From Cupriavidus sp. MP-37 (GTDB lineage: Bacteria > Pseudomonadota > Gammaproteobacteria > Burkholderiales > Burkholderiaceae), in contig NZ_CP085345.1 in assembly GCF_020618415.1 (NCBI RefSeq), forward strand, positions 2,170,001 to 2,234,000: 64,000 nt of DNA. Direction: 5' to 3'. Positions within the stretch are counted from its first letter, which is position 1. The number at the start of each line of letters is the position of its first letter. This document shows positions 42,790 through 52,276 of the stretch, piece by piece. The translations under genes were made by a program, and so were the position numbers. The notes beneath the pieces are model-generated. The model made no database searches. It worked only from the letters and a program-made list of their open reading frames with translations, and was not told the DNA's origin.

Positions 42790-44148
42790 ATGGCGATGGC
42801 CATCGCACTCGTCGTCATGGTTGCCGCTTCGGTGCTCTTCCATTTCCTGAGCCCGTGGTGGGCAACGCCGCTGGCGTCCAACTGGAAACAGATGGACGAC
42901 ACGCTGACCATTACCCTCGTCATCACCGGCATCTTCTTTATCGGCATCAACCTGTTCGTCGGCTACATCGTCTGGCGCTTCCGCCATGATGCGCCGCATC
43001 CCAACGGCGGCAGCGGCCACCGCGCCTCCTATCACCCCGAGAACAGCAAGCTGGAACTGTGGCTGATCGGCGGCACCACGCTGGGCGTGATCCTGCTGCT
43101 GGCGCCGGGTTTGTTCGTCTACGCCGACTACGTGCGGCCGCCGCGCGAGGCGATGGTGATGGAAGTGGTCGGGCAGCAATGGTCGTGGGCCTTCCGCTTT
43201 CCCGGCAAGAGCGGGCAGCTGGGCGCTTCGGACGCGCGCTTCGTCACCGGCGCCAATCCGCTCGGGCTGGATCCGGACGATCCGCGCGGGCAGGACAACA
43301 TCGTCATCGTCGGCCCGGAGGTGCACCTGCCGCTGAACCAGCCGGTCAAGGTGCTGCTGCGCTCCAAGGACGTGCTGCATGACTTCTACGTGCCGCCGTT
43401 CCGCGCGCGCATGAACATGGTGCCGGGCATGGTGACGTCGTTCTGGTTCACGCCCACGCAGGCGGGGCGCTTCGACATCCTGTGCGCGCAGCTGTGCGGC
43501 GTGGGGCATTACAACATGCGCGGCACGGTGGTGGTGGAAGAGCCGGCCGCGTTCGAGGCGTGGCTGGCGAAGCAGCAGACCTTTGCCATGACGCTGGCGA
43601 AGGCCGCGGCGCCGCCTGCTGCGATGGCCGCGGCAGCACCCGGTGCCGCGGGCGCGGCCGGCACCATCGAGAAGGGCCGCGCGCTGGCGCAGAGCAAGGG
43701 CTGCGTCGGTTGCCACAGCATCGACGGCAATCCGGGCGTGGGGCCCACCTGGAAGGGCCTGTACGGCAAGACCGAGACCTTTGCCGACGGCAGCAGCGCC
43801 AGGGTGGACGATGCCTTCCTGCACAAGGAGATCGCCGACCCGCATGCGCGGCTGGTCAAGGGCTACGGTCCGGTGATGCCGAAGGTGCCGATCAGCGACG
43901 ACGAGATCGCGGCGCTGACCGCGTATATCAAGTCGGCAGGCAGCGGCGCGGCGGAGGCCGGCATGGTGGCGCCGGTCGCTCCCGCGGACGTGCCCGCGGG
44001 GGCGGCCGCCACCACCAGCGCCGCCACGACCGCGGCGGCGGGTTCGGCAGCGCCGGCGGCCACCGCCGGCGCCGCGTCCGGCACCTATACCACTTCGACG
44101 GCCGTCGCGGTGCCGCCCACGGCCGCGCCCGCGCCGCCGCGCCAGTGA
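42790..44148 (+). CDS. coxM: Cytochrome c oxidase subunit II with fused cytochrome c domain
   Basis: 452 residues from the ATG at 42790, preceded by GAGGAGGAGG; a GTG six bases earlier is possible. Two N-terminal helices precede the CuA cupredoxin domain with ligands His187, Cys222, Cys226, His230 and Met233. A haem c domain follows: CVGCH at 295-299 and axial Met343. The Ala/Pro/Thr-rich tail (about 365-452) is unusually long. This fused subunit II is typical of the alternative coxMNOP oxidase of Bradyrhizobium and relatives, which I use for the symbol. It accepts electrons from soluble cytochrome c. Confidence 0.93.
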   Translation: MAMAIALVVMVAASVLFHFLSPWWATPLASNWKQMDDTLTITLVITGIFFIGINLFVGYIVWRFRHDAPHPNGGSGHRASYHPENSKLELWLIGGTTLGVILLLAPGLFVYADYVRPPREAMVMEVVGQQWSWAFRFPGKSGQLGASDARFVTGANPLGLDPDDPRGQDNIVIVGPEVHLPLNQPVKVLLRSKDVLHDFYVPPFRARMNMVPGMVTSFWFTPTQAGRFDILCAQLCGVGHYNMRGTVVVEEPAAFEAWLAKQQTFAMTLAKAAAPPAAMAAAAPGAAGAAGTIEKGRALAQSKGCVGCHSIDGNPGVGPTWKGLYGKTETFADGSSARVDDAFLHKEIADPHARLVKGYGPVMPKVPISDDEIAALTAYIKSAGSGAAEAGMVAPVAPADVPAGAAATTSAATTAAAGSAAPAATAGAASGTYTTSTAVAVPPTAAPAPPRQ

Positions 44149-44158
44149 GGAGACCTGC

Positions 44159-45916
44159 ATGGCCTACGCCGATGACGCCGCCCATCACGCGCCGCAGAGC
44201 TTCTGGACGCGCTATGTCTGGAGCCAGGACCACAAGGTCATCGCCGTGCAATACACCATCGTGGCGATCGTGGTGGGCCTGGTGGGCGTGGCGCTGTCCA
44301 ACCTGATGCGCATGCAGCTGGGCTTCCCGGGCCGCTTCGAGTTCATCGACGCCAACCGCTACTACCAGTTCGTCACCATGCACGGCATGATCATGGTGAT
44401 CTACCTGCTGACCGCGCTGTTCCTGGGCGGCTTCGGCAACTACCTGATCCCGCTGATGGTAGGGGCGCGCGACATGGTGTTCCCGTTCCTCAACATGCTC
44501 AGCTTCTGGGTCTACCTGCTGTCGGTGATCGTGCTGCTGGCCAGCTTCTTCGTGCCGGGCGGGCCCACCGGCGCGGGCTGGACGCTGTATCCGCCGCAGG
44601 CCATCCTGCCCGGCACGCCGGGGCATGACTGGGGCATCATCCTGATGCTGGTGTCGCTGGCGATCTTTATCGTCGCCGCGACCATGGGCGGGCTGAACTA
44701 CGTCACCACCGTGCTGCAGGCGCGCACCGAGGGCATGACGCTGCTGCGCATGCCGCTGTCGGTATGGGGCATCTTCATGGCGACCATCCTGGCGCTGCTG
44801 GCGTTTCCGGCGCTGTTCGTGTCGGCGGTGATGATGCTGCTCGACAAGACCATGGGCACCAGCTTCTTCATGCCGGCGATGGTGTCGATGGGGCAGCAGC
44901 TGCAGTACAAGGGCGGCAGCCCGCTGCTGTTCCAGCACCTGTTCTGGTTCTTCGGCCATCCCGAGGTCTATATCGTCGCGCTGCCGGCCTTCGGCATCGT
45001 CTCGGACCTGGTCAGCGTGCATTCGCGCAAGAGCATCTTCGGCTACCGCACCATGGTCTGGGCGATCCTGGCGATCGGCGTGCTGTCGGTGGTGGTGTGG
45101 GCGCACCATATGTTCGTCAGCGGCATGAACCCGTACTTCGGCTTCTTCTTCGCCACCACCACGCTGATCATCGCGATCCCGACCGCGATCAAGGTCTACA
45201 ACTGGGTCATCACGCTGTGGCGCGGCGATATCCATTTCACCGTGCCGATGCTGTTCGCCATCTCCTTCATCAGCACCTTCATCATCGGCGGGCTGACCGG
45301 GCTGTTCCTGGGCAACGTCAGCGTTGACATCCCGCTGTCGAACACCTACTTCGTGGTGGCGCACTTCCATATGGTGATGGGCGTGTCGCCGATCCTGGTG
45401 GTGTTCGGCGGGCTCTACCACTGGTATCCCAAGGTGACGGGGCGGATGCTGGACGACAGGATGGGCCACATCCACTTCTGGGTGACCTTCGTCGGCACCT
45501 ATGCCATCTTCTTCCCGATGCATTACCTGGGCGTGCTGGGCATGCCGCGGCGCTACTACGCCTGGGAGAACTACGCCTTTATCCCGGAATCGGCGCATGT
45601 GATGAACATGTATATCTCGGTGGCCGCGTTCGTCGTCGCCACCGCGCAGCTGCTCTTTGTCTTCAACCTGTTCTGGAGCCTCAGGCACGGGCGCAAGGCC
45701 GACGGCAACCCGTGGCGCGCGGCGTCGCTGGAGTGGCAGACGCCGCAGACGCCGCCGGCGCATGGCAACTGGGGCCCGCACCTGCCGGTGGTGTACCGCT
45801 GGGCCTATGCCTACAGCGTGCCGGGCGCACGCGACGACTTTATCGCGCAGAACGCGCCACCCGAGGAAGGCGGTTCGGAGCCTGAACCGCACGCCAGCCG
45901 TGGAGCCGTAGCATGA
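44159..45916 (+). CDS. coxN: Cytochrome c oxidase subunit I
   Basis: 585 residues with 12 helices of an A-type haem-copper oxidase. Ligands are visible: His75 and His404 for low-spin haem, His402 for the active-site haem, His267, His316 and His317 for CuB, the cross-linked Tyr271 (HPEVY) and Lys345 of the K-channel. Asp105 in GARDMVFPFLN is the D-channel entry. It reduces oxygen and pumps protons. It starts 10 bp after coxM; its stop overlaps the next start by 4 bp. Confidence 0.96.
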   Translation: MAYADDAAHHAPQSFWTRYVWSQDHKVIAVQYTIVAIVVGLVGVALSNLMRMQLGFPGRFEFIDANRYYQFVTMHGMIMVIYLLTALFLGGFGNYLIPLMVGARDMVFPFLNMLSFWVYLLSVIVLLASFFVPGGPTGAGWTLYPPQAILPGTPGHDWGIILMLVSLAIFIVAATMGGLNYVTTVLQARTEGMTLLRMPLSVWGIFMATILALLAFPALFVSAVMMLLDKTMGTSFFMPAMVSMGQQLQYKGGSPLLFQHLFWFFGHPEVYIVALPAFGIVSDLVSVHSRKSIFGYRTMVWAILAIGVLSVVVWAHHMFVSGMNPYFGFFFATTTLIIAIPTAIKVYNWVITLWRGDIHFTVPMLFAISFISTFIIGGLTGLFLGNVSVDIPLSNTYFVVAHFHMVMGVSPILVVFGGLYHWYPKVTGRMLDDRMGHIHFWVTFVGTYAIFFPMHYLGVLGMPRRYYAWENYAFIPESAHVMNMYISVAAFVVATAQLLFVFNLFWSLRHGRKADGNPWRAASLEWQTPQTPPAHGNWGPHLPVVYRWAYAYSVPGARDDFIAQNAPPEEGGSEPEPHASRGAVA

Positions 45917-46560
45917 ACGCCGACGCCGTCTACAAGGTCAGCCGCGACGACTTCGGCGGCAACCCTTCCGGCGAGAACGCCGCCAACCGCCACCCGCAGC
46001 GCCGCGCGCCGGCCAGCATCGGCCTGTGGGTGTTCATGGGCGTGGTCACCTCGCTGTTCGCGCTGTTCCTGACCGCCTACGCGCTGCGCATGGACAGCCC
46101 TGACTGGCACCGCATCGCGCTGCCGTGGCAGGTCTGGCTGTCGACCGCGCTGCTGGCCGCGGGCAGCGTGGCGATGGCGGTGGCCGCGCGCGCGGCCGGA
46201 CGGGGCGAGATGGCCGCGGCCAGGCGCGCATTGCGCCTGGGCGGGCTGGGAGCGGCGGCTTTCGTCGCTTCGCAGCTATGGGCGTGGCAGGCCCTGGGCG
46301 CGATGCAGGTGGCGCCGGCCGGCAATCCCGCCGGCAGCTTCTTCTACCTGCTGACCGCGATGCACGGCCTGCACGTGCTGGGCGGCCTGGCCGGCTGGGG
46401 CTTTGCCATGGCGGCACGCGGCAGCGGCGAGGCCGCGGTGCTGCGCCTGCGGCTGTGCGCGCGCTACTGGCATTTCCTGCTGGCGGTGTGGGCGGTGCTG
46501 CTGGCGGCGCTGGGCTGGCTCACGCCCGAACTGGTGCGCTACATCTGCGGCACGGCCTAG
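45913..46560 (+). CDS. coxO: Cytochrome c oxidase subunit III-like protein (first)
   Basis: 215 residues with five hydrophobic helices. It overlaps the subunit I stop (ATGA). The family motif HGLHVLGGLAGWG and the final RYWHFLLAVWAVLLAAL segment are those of heme-copper oxidase subunit III. An N-terminal extension of about 35 residues is polar. Subunit III stabilises the complex and proton uptake. The presence of two subunit III genes in a row is the coxO-coxP arrangement. Confidence 0.87.
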   Translation: MNADAVYKVSRDDFGGNPSGENAANRHPQRRAPASIGLWVFMGVVTSLFALFLTAYALRMDSPDWHRIALPWQVWLSTALLAAGSVAMAVAARAAGRGEMAAARRALRLGGLGAAAFVASQLWAWQALGAMQVAPAGNPAGSFFYLLTAMHGLHVLGGLAGWGFAMAARGSGEAAVLRLRLCARYWHFLLAVWAVLLAALGWLTPELVRYICGTA

Positions 46561-46583
46561 CGCCGGCGGCAAGGAGGACCGGC

Positions 46584-47300
46584 ATGTCCACGCAACTGTC
46601 TTCACCATCGGCCGCCCCCGCGGTGGCGCCCGCGCAGGCCGCGCCACCGGTGGGCGGCGTGCGCGGCATGCTGGCCGACTGGTCGTCGGACCAGCAGGCC
46701 TTCAAGGTGTCGTGGGGCAAGGCGATGATGTGGATCTTCCTGCTGTCCGACACCTTCGTCTTCAGCTGCTTCCTGACTGGCTACATGACCGTGCGCATGT
46801 CGACCACGGTACCGTGGCCCAACCCGAGCGAGGTGTTCGCGCTGCACGTGGGCGGCGCCGACATCCCGCTGCTGCTGATCGCCATCATGACCTTCGTGCT
46901 GATTACGAGCAGCGGCACCATGGCGATGGCGGTGAACTTTGCCTACCGGCGCGCGCGCCGCGAATGCGCGACGCTGATGTTCGTCACCGCGGCGTTCGGC
47001 GTGCTGTTCGTCGGCATGCAGGCGTTCGAATGGACCAAGCTGATTGTCGACGAGGGCGTGCGGCCGTGGGGCAATCCGATGGGGGCGGCGCAGTTCGGCT
47101 CGACCTTCTTCATGATCACGGGCTTCCACGGCCTGCACGTGTCATGCGGCGTGATCTACCTGCTGGTGGTGGCCGCGCGCGTGCTGCGCGGGCGCTACGA
47201 AGCCACCGGCAACTACCAGATCGTCGAGATCGCCGGCCTGTACTGGCACTTCGTCGACCTGGTGTGGGTGTTCATCTTTGCGCTGTTCTATCTCTGGTGA
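46584..47300 (+). CDS. coxP: Cytochrome c oxidase subunit III (second)
   Basis: 238 residues from the ATG at 46584 with an AAGGAGG site. It has more complete subunit III features: GKAMMWIFLLSDTFVFSCFL, ITGFHGLHVSCGVIYLL and YWHFVDLVWVFIFALFYLW at the C-terminus. It may be the main subunit III, with coxO as its companion. The gene follows coxO by 23 bp and precedes the subunit IV gene by 8 bp. Confidence 0.93.
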   Translation: MSTQLSSPSAAPAVAPAQAAPPVGGVRGMLADWSSDQQAFKVSWGKAMMWIFLLSDTFVFSCFLTGYMTVRMSTTVPWPNPSEVFALHVGGADIPLLLIAIMTFVLITSSGTMAMAVNFAYRRARRECATLMFVTAAFGVLFVGMQAFEWTKLIVDEGVRPWGNPMGAAQFGSTFFMITGFHGLHVSCGVIYLLVVAARVLRGRYEATGNYQIVEIAGLYWHFVDLVWVFIFALFYLW

Positions 47301-47308
47301 GGGTGGCC

Positions 47309-47716
47309 ATGGCATCGAACCCTGCAACCCCCGCGGCAACTCCCGTGGCGCCCGCAACGCCCCCGCATGGCCCGCCGCACGGCACCGGCGCTGACGCCGG
47401 GCACGCGGCGCATCACGGGCAAGAGCACCCGATCGGGCTGTACCTGAAGATCTGGCTGCTGCTGTTCGTGCTGTCCGCGCTGTCGTACATGGTCGATTAC
47501 TTCCATGTCAGCGGCTACCTGCGCTGGACCCTGATCCTGCTGTTCATGGGACTGAAGGCGGGCCTGATCGTGGCGGTGTTCATGCACATGGCATGGGAGC
47601 GCATGGCGCTGATCTGCGCCATCCTGATCCCGCCGCTGTGCCTGCTGGTGCTGGTCTGGCTGATGGCGGAAGAAGCGAATCATACGTTCCTGACGCGCGG
47701 CATCTTCTTCCGCTGA
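47309..47716 (+). CDS. coxQ: Cytochrome c oxidase subunit IV family protein
   Basis: 135 residues from the ATG at 47309. A Pro/Ala/His-rich cytoplasmic head (about 1-40) is followed by three hydrophobic helices (GLYLKIWLLLFVLSALSYM, LILLFMGLKAGLIVAVFMHM, MALICAILIPPLCLLVLVWL), the layout of prokaryotic subunit IV (CtaF/CyoD-like). It completes the oxidase operon. The symbol follows Cupriavidus usage and is less certain than the others. Confidence 0.85.
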   Translation: MASNPATPAATPVAPATPPHGPPHGTGADAGHAAHHGQEHPIGLYLKIWLLLFVLSALSYMVDYFHVSGYLRWTLILLFMGLKAGLIVAVFMHMAWERMALICAILIPPLCLLVLVWLMAEEANHTFLTRGIFFR

Positions 47717-47725
47717 CGGGGAGGC

Positions 47726-47754
47726 GCCGCCGGCCCCGGGAGGGAGCCGGCGGC
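47726..47754. terminator. Hairpin between the convergent cox and gabD-like genes
   Basis: A perfect 9-bp GC stem (GCCGCCGGC and GCCGGCGGC) with an 11-nt loop lies 10 bp after the coxQ stop. There is no T-tract, so termination activity is uncertain; it could serve both directions. Confidence 0.4.
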
Positions 47755-47780
47755 ACGCCGCCCTGCACCGGCCCGGGCGC

Positions 47781-49208
47781 TCAGGCCTGGGTGATGAACT
47801 TGGTCACCAGGTAGCCGTCGAAGGTCTCCTGGCCGCCTTCGCTGCCGATGCCCGAATCCTTGATGCCGCCGAACGGGGTTTCGGCCAGCGCCATGCCGAA
47901 ATGGTTGATGTTGACCATGCCGGCTTCGAGGCCGTTGGACACTTCCGTCGCGGTCTTCAGCGAATTGGTGAACACATACGACGCCAGGCCGTAGGGCAGG
48001 CTGTTGGCGCGGCGCAGCACCTCGGCGGTGTCCTTGAAGCGCGTCACCGGCGCCACCGGGCCGAACGGCTCGTCGGTCATCAGGCGCGAGTCGTCCGGCA
48101 GGTCAGTGACCACCGTGGGCGCGAAGAAGAAACCCTTGTCACCGAGGCGCGAACCGCCCGCCACGACCTTGCCGCCACGCTGGCTGGCATCGTCCAGGAA
48201 CTGCTCCATCGACAGCACGCGGCGCTCGTGCGCCAGCGGGCCCATCTGGGTGCCGTCTTCCAGGCCGTTGCCGACCTTGATCGAGCCGATCACCTCGGTG
48301 AAGCGCGCCAGGAAGCGGTCATAGGCCTTCTCCTGGACGTAGAAGCGCGTCGGCGACACGCACACCTGGCCGGCATTGCGCAGCTTGAAGCGCGCCAGCA
48401 TCTCGGCGGCCGGGTCGATGTCGGCATCGTCGAACACCAGCACCGGCGAATGCCCGCCCAGCTCCATGGTCACGCGCTTCATGTGCGCGCCGGCCAGCGC
48501 CGCCAGCTGCTTGCCCACCGGCACCGAGCCGGTGAACGAGATCTTGCGCACGATCGGCGATTCGATCAGGTAGGTCGAGACCTCGGCCGGCACGCCCCAG
48601 ACGATATTGAGCACGCCCGGCGGCAGCCCGGCATCGTGGAACAGCTGCGCCAGCGCCACCACCGCGCTGGGCGAGTCCTCCGGTCCCTTCAGGATCAGCG
48701 TGCAGCCCGCGCCCACCGCGGCGACGATCTTGCGGATGGCCTGGTTGAAGGGGAAGTTCCACGGCGTGAACGCGGCGCAGACGCCGATCGGCTCGCGCAC
48801 CACCAGCTGGCGCACGTTGGGCTGGCGCGGCGGGATCACGCGGCCGTAGATGCGGCGGCATTCCTCGGCGTGCCAGTCGGCGTGCTCGGCGCAGACCATG
48901 ATCTCGCCGACCGCCTCGGCCAGCGGCTTGCCCTGGTCCAGCGTGATATTGCGGCCGATGTCGCGGGCGCGCTCGCGCGCCAGCTCGCCGACGCGGCGCA
49001 GGATCTTGCCGCGCTCCAGCGGCGAGGTTTTCTTCCAGCTTTCAAAGGCGCGCTGCGCGGCGGCCAGGGCGCGGTCCAGGTCGGCGCGCGTGGCGTGCGG
49101 CAGCTGGCCAAGCACTTCCTGCGTGGCCGGGTTGATGACCTCCTGCTCGCGCCGGTCGCCTCCCTTGATGAATTCCCCGTCGATATAGAGGGCGAGATCC
49201 TGGTACAT
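47781..49208 (-). CDS. gabD: NAD(P)-dependent succinate-semialdehyde dehydrogenase-like enzyme
   Basis: 475 residues of the aldehyde dehydrogenase family. The catalytic residues are Asn151 (PWNFPF), Lys174 (LILKGPEDS), Glu249 (MELGGHSP) and Cys283 (QVCVSPTR). Overall it groups with GabD/alpha-ketoglutaric semialdehyde dehydrogenase. KGPEDSP replaces the more usual KPAEETP, and could alter cofactor preference. It is a single gene with a TCTCCTGG-complement (AGGAGA) site. Its 7-kb distance from the sugar island argues against a direct link, though a KGSA dehydrogenase would complete an oxidative pentose route. Confidence 0.85.
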   Translation of the reverse strand: MYQDLALYIDGEFIKGGDRREQEVINPATQEVLGQLPHATRADLDRALAAAQRAFESWKKTSPLERGKILRRVGELARERARDIGRNITLDQGKPLAEAVGEIMVCAEHADWHAEECRRIYGRVIPPRQPNVRQLVVREPIGVCAAFTPWNFPFNQAIRKIVAAVGAGCTLILKGPEDSPSAVVALAQLFHDAGLPPGVLNIVWGVPAEVSTYLIESPIVRKISFTGSVPVGKQLAALAGAHMKRVTMELGGHSPVLVFDDADIDPAAEMLARFKLRNAGQVCVSPTRFYVQEKAYDRFLARFTEVIGSIKVGNGLEDGTQMGPLAHERRVLSMEQFLDDASQRGGKVVAGGSRLGDKGFFFAPTVVTDLPDDSRLMTDEPFGPVAPVTRFKDTAEVLRRANSLPYGLASYVFTNSLKTATEVSNGLEAGMVNINHFGMALAETPFGGIKDSGIGSEGGQETFDGYLVTKFITQA

Positions 49209-49338
49209 GCGTGTTCTCCTGGTGGGCGGTGAAACCGCAAGCTTAACCCGGCCGCCGCGTTCATGCAGCGCGCCGGGTGCTGGTCCGCCAGGAATGTGCG
49301 GGAACGGGCGCGCGGGTCGCCGGCGCGTTCGCCCGCGG

Positions 49339-50133
49339 TCAGGCGGGATCGCGGCTGCGTGCCATGGCGGGGGTTCCGGCCGCGGCGCCGGTGCGCGTGG
49401 CTTCCACCACCAGGATCACCAGCAGCGTGATCAGGCTCAGCCCGAACACCGCATAGCCGATGCTGTCGCCCTCGATCGCAAACAGGCTGGGCGCGTAGGT
49501 CGGGCTGGTGCAGATCATGGTGCCGGCCGACATGCCGGTGTAGTGCATGCCGCAGACCGCCACCCCCATCACCACCGCCGCCGCCAGCTGCTTGCCGCCG
49601 GTCTTGACCGTGATCGCCAGCCACAGCGCCACCACCGACACCACCACCGCGATCACCACCGACAGCCCGATGATGGCGAGATCCCAGTCGAAGCGGGTAT
49701 TGGAGCGGATCGCCGCCATGCCGGTGTAGTGCATCGCCACCACGCCCAGGCCGGTCAGCACGCCGCCCTGCACCACGTTGGCGGTGCGGCTGCCGCGCGG
49801 GCGCGAGGCGAGCGCCAGGCCGGCCCCGGCCAGCACCATCACCACCAGCAGCGAGGCCAGCGTGGTGAACAGCCCGAACTCGCGGTGGGTGGGGGTCTGG
49901 TAGGCCACCATGCCGATGAAATGCATCGACCAGACCGCGCCGCCGCCCAGCGCCACGCTGGCGCACAGCAGCCGGTCGACATCGAGGCGCCCGTCTGGCT
50001 GGCGCACCCGGCGCGACCAGCGCAGGCCGACGTAGGCGCCGCACACCGAGATCAGGAACGACAGGCCCACCATCGGCCAGTCATAGGCAAACGGCACCAG
50101 GGCGCCGGCAACAGGCTCGAAACCGACAAACAT
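49339..50133 (-). CDS. MHYT-domain integral membrane sensor
   Basis: 264 residues with seven predicted helices. Three MHYT-type motifs are visible: WSMHFIGM (about 68-75), AMHYTGM (about 133-139) and GMHYTGM (about 194-200). MHYT domains are thought to bind copper and sense O2, NO or CO. Here the domain stands alone, without a GGDEF, EAL or kinase output, so it must act through partners or be purely a membrane sensor. A GGAGGTGGGGT site precedes the ATG. It lies close to a copper-containing oxidase operon. Confidence 0.88.
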   Translation of the reverse strand: MFVGFEPVAGALVPFAYDWPMVGLSFLISVCGAYVGLRWSRRVRQPDGRLDVDRLLCASVALGGGAVWSMHFIGMVAYQTPTHREFGLFTTLASLLVVMVLAGAGLALASRPRGSRTANVVQGGVLTGLGVVAMHYTGMAAIRSNTRFDWDLAIIGLSVVIAVVVSVVALWLAITVKTGGKQLAAAVVMGVAVCGMHYTGMSAGTMICTSPTYAPSLFAIEGDSIGYAVFGLSLITLLVILVVEATRTGAAAGTPAMARSRDPA

Positions 50134-50325
50134 GACCCCACCTCCTTTTTATTGACTGCGACGGAAGGCGCTCGCGCAGGCCGGATCGATCCGGAAAGTC
50201 CGAACAATCCCGGATATCCCCGTCCGGCAGCCGGCCCGGGACGCGCTGGTCCCGTGCGGAGTATGGGGTCGCCGGCCATCGCCGGGAAATAACTCATTCA
50301 GGTAAAAAAGCGGGCGATGCGCATA

Positions 50326-50445
50326 ATGCCGTTCAGTTAAGGTATCAAACACTACCGTCATTCCCGCGCAGGCGGGAATCCAGCGTCTTTTGAAGTCACT
50401 GGGTTCCCGCCTACGCGGGAACGACGGTGGTTAACTGAACGGCAT
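50326..50445. repeat. Dispersed inverted-repeat element, copy 2, with 15-bp outer arms
   Basis: The same core as at 41164 (CGTCATTCCCGCGCAGGCGG... and ...CGCGGGAACGACG) is enclosed by a perfect 15-bp inverted repeat, ATGCCGTTCAGTTAA at 50326 and its complement at 50431-50445. The core arms match each other in 25 of 28 positions. It sits between the MHYT and MATE genes. The structure resembles a non-autonomous MITE. Confidence 0.75.
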
Positions 50446-50527
50446 GAGTGGCGGGGCGCAGCCTGGCATGCTTGAAGCGCCCTGTGGGCAGGCATAGACT
50501 GGGCGGAGTTCCGCCAGCCCACGCCCC

Positions 50528-52018
50528 ATGAAGCCCGATGCCAGACTGACCACCGGCCCGATCGGCCGGACCTTGCTGCTGTTCTCGCTGCCGGTGCTCG
50601 GCAGCAACATCCTGCAGTCGCTCAACGCCTCGATCAACTCGGTCTGGGTCGGGCGCTTCCTGGGCGAGGCCGCGCTGACCGCCACCTCCAACGCCAACAT
50701 CATCCTGTTCTTCCTGCTGGGGGTGGTGTTCGGCATCAGCATGGCCAACACCATCATGATCGGCCAGGCGGTCGGCGCGCGCGACGTCGACGAGGCGCGC
50801 CGGGTGGTCGGCACCAGCACCACCTTCTTCGTCGCGCTGTCGGTGCTGGCGTCGGCGCTGGGCTACGTCTACACCCCCGACATCCTGGCAGCGATGCGGA
50901 CCCCGCCCGACGCCGCGCCGCTGGCGGTGGCCTACCTGCGCATCATCTTCCTGGCGCTGCCGTTCATGTACTTCTACAACTTCGTGATGATGACGCTGCG
51001 CGGCGCCGGCGATTCGCGCACGCCGTTCTGGTTCATGCTGCTGTCGGTGGTGCTCGACGTGGTGCTCAACCCGGTGCTGATCTTCGGCGTGGGCCCGATC
51101 CCCGCCATGGGCATCGCCGGCTCGGCGCTGGCCACGCTGATCGCGCAGCTTGTGAGCCTGGCGGCGATGATGGTGCTGCTGTACCGGCGCCGGCATTTCC
51201 TGCTGCTGCACCGCGGCCAGCTGGCGCTGCTGGTGCCGGACCCGGCGATCCTGCGCGCGCTGGTGGTCAAGGGCCTGCCGATGGGGCTGCAGATGGTGGT
51301 GATCTCGTCGTCCGCGATCGTGATGATGGCGCTGGTCAACGCCTATGGCTCGCAGACCACTGCCGCCTACGGCGTGGCCTCGCAGCTGTGGACCTATGTG
51401 CAGATGCCCGCGCTGGCGGTGGGCGCGAGCGTGTCGTCGATGGTGGCGCAGAACGTCGGCGCCGGGCTGTGGCAGCGCGTGGCGCGCATCACGCGCATGG
51501 GGCTGCTGTTCAACGTGGCGATGACCGGCGCGCTGGTGGCGTTGATCTACCTGTTCAACCGCCATTCGCTGGGCCTGTTCCTCGGCACCGACGGCGTCGC
51601 CATCGGCATTGCCCAGCATATCAACGTGGTGGTGCTGTGGTCGTTCATCCTGTTCGGCTTCACCATCGTCATCTTCGGCACAGTGCGCGCCACCGGCGCG
51701 GTGATGGCGCCGCTGGTGATCCTGTTCCTGTCGATGTGGGTGATCCGGCTGCCGTTCGCGTGGGCGCTGGGACCGCGCATCGGCGCCGACGCGATCTGGT
51801 GGAGCTTCCCGCTCGGCTCGGTGGTGTCGCTGGCGCTGGCCATCGGCTACTACCGCTTCGGCAACTGGCGTGGCAGCCAGATCCTGCCCGCCGTGGCGCA
51901 TCCCGCGGAGGCGGTGGGGCAGGCGCCCGATACCAGCATGGGCACGCCCTGCGAAGACGCCGGCGAAGTTGTCGATGCGGCGAGCAGCGCCAGGCCAGCG
52001 GCCGAAGCCGCGCGCTGA
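50528..52018 (+). CDS. MATE-family multidrug/metabolite exporter
   Basis: 496 residues with 12 hydrophobic helices in two similar halves. Motifs include GPIGRTLLLFSLPVLGSNILQSL at the N-terminus, AMGIAGSALATLIAQ and QNVGAGLWQRVARI in the second half. MATE proteins exchange sodium or protons for cationic drugs or metabolites. The C-terminal ~45 residues are polar and poorly conserved. A single transcription unit is likely, with a hairpin at 52141-52168 downstream. Confidence 0.9.
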   Translation: MKPDARLTTGPIGRTLLLFSLPVLGSNILQSLNASINSVWVGRFLGEAALTATSNANIILFFLLGVVFGISMANTIMIGQAVGARDVDEARRVVGTSTTFFVALSVLASALGYVYTPDILAAMRTPPDAAPLAVAYLRIIFLALPFMYFYNFVMMTLRGAGDSRTPFWFMLLSVVLDVVLNPVLIFGVGPIPAMGIAGSALATLIAQLVSLAAMMVLLYRRRHFLLLHRGQLALLVPDPAILRALVVKGLPMGLQMVVISSSAIVMMALVNAYGSQTTAAYGVASQLWTYVQMPALAVGASVSSMVAQNVGAGLWQRVARITRMGLLFNVAMTGALVALIYLFNRHSLGLFLGTDGVAIGIAQHINVVVLWSFILFGFTIVIFGTVRATGAVMAPLVILFLSMWVIRLPFAWALGPRIGADAIWWSFPLGSVVSLALAIGYYRFGNWRGSQILPAVAHPAEAVGQAPDTSMGTPCEDAGEVVDAASSARPAAEAAR

Positions 52019-52140
52019 TTGCTCTGCGACGCCCGCATTGAAAGCCTTCCGAAAGATCGATGTGTCATCGTATCGTCGCTGGCACTCCCTCCCAGCGCGC
52101 GCGTGCCCGCCCTCCCGGCTGCGGCGCGCGTCTTCGCGGC

Positions 52141-52168
52141 CGCGCCCTTGCGTCGATGCAAGGGCGCG
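52141..52168. terminator. Strong hairpin downstream of the MATE gene
   Basis: A perfect 11-bp stem (CGCGCCCTTGC and its complement) with a 6-nt GTCGAT loop. The following bases (CGCCGTCTTGTT) are only weakly T-rich, so it may be a terminator or an mRNA stabiliser. Confidence 0.45.
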
Positions 52169-52223
52169 CGCCGTCTTGTTCGCCTGACATTCCTGTCGAC
52201 TCTTCGTTCGGATTCCTTTCGTC

Positions 52224-52250
52224 CAAATACATCACAACGTGATGTATTTG
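52224..52250. promoter_or_regulatory. Operator-like perfect inverted repeat before tctB
   Basis: CAAATACATCAC and GTGATGTATTTG, perfect complements, flank AAC. An A/T-rich site of this length in GC-rich DNA stands out and looks like a binding site for a dimeric regulator (GntR or similar). No dedicated regulator gene is adjacent. Confidence 0.55.
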
Positions 52251-52276
52251 CGCGCGCGTCATCGCCGGCTTTGCCT

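Noticed and set aside
43928..45892. A 654-codon minus-strand frame
   Set aside because: Antisense shadow of coxN and part of coxM; His/Arg/Gln-rich without domains.
47781..49208. gabD-like gene as the final enzyme of the sugar island
   Set aside because: It lies 6.7 kb away on the opposite strand with the cox operon between, so shared regulation is not supported by the sequence.
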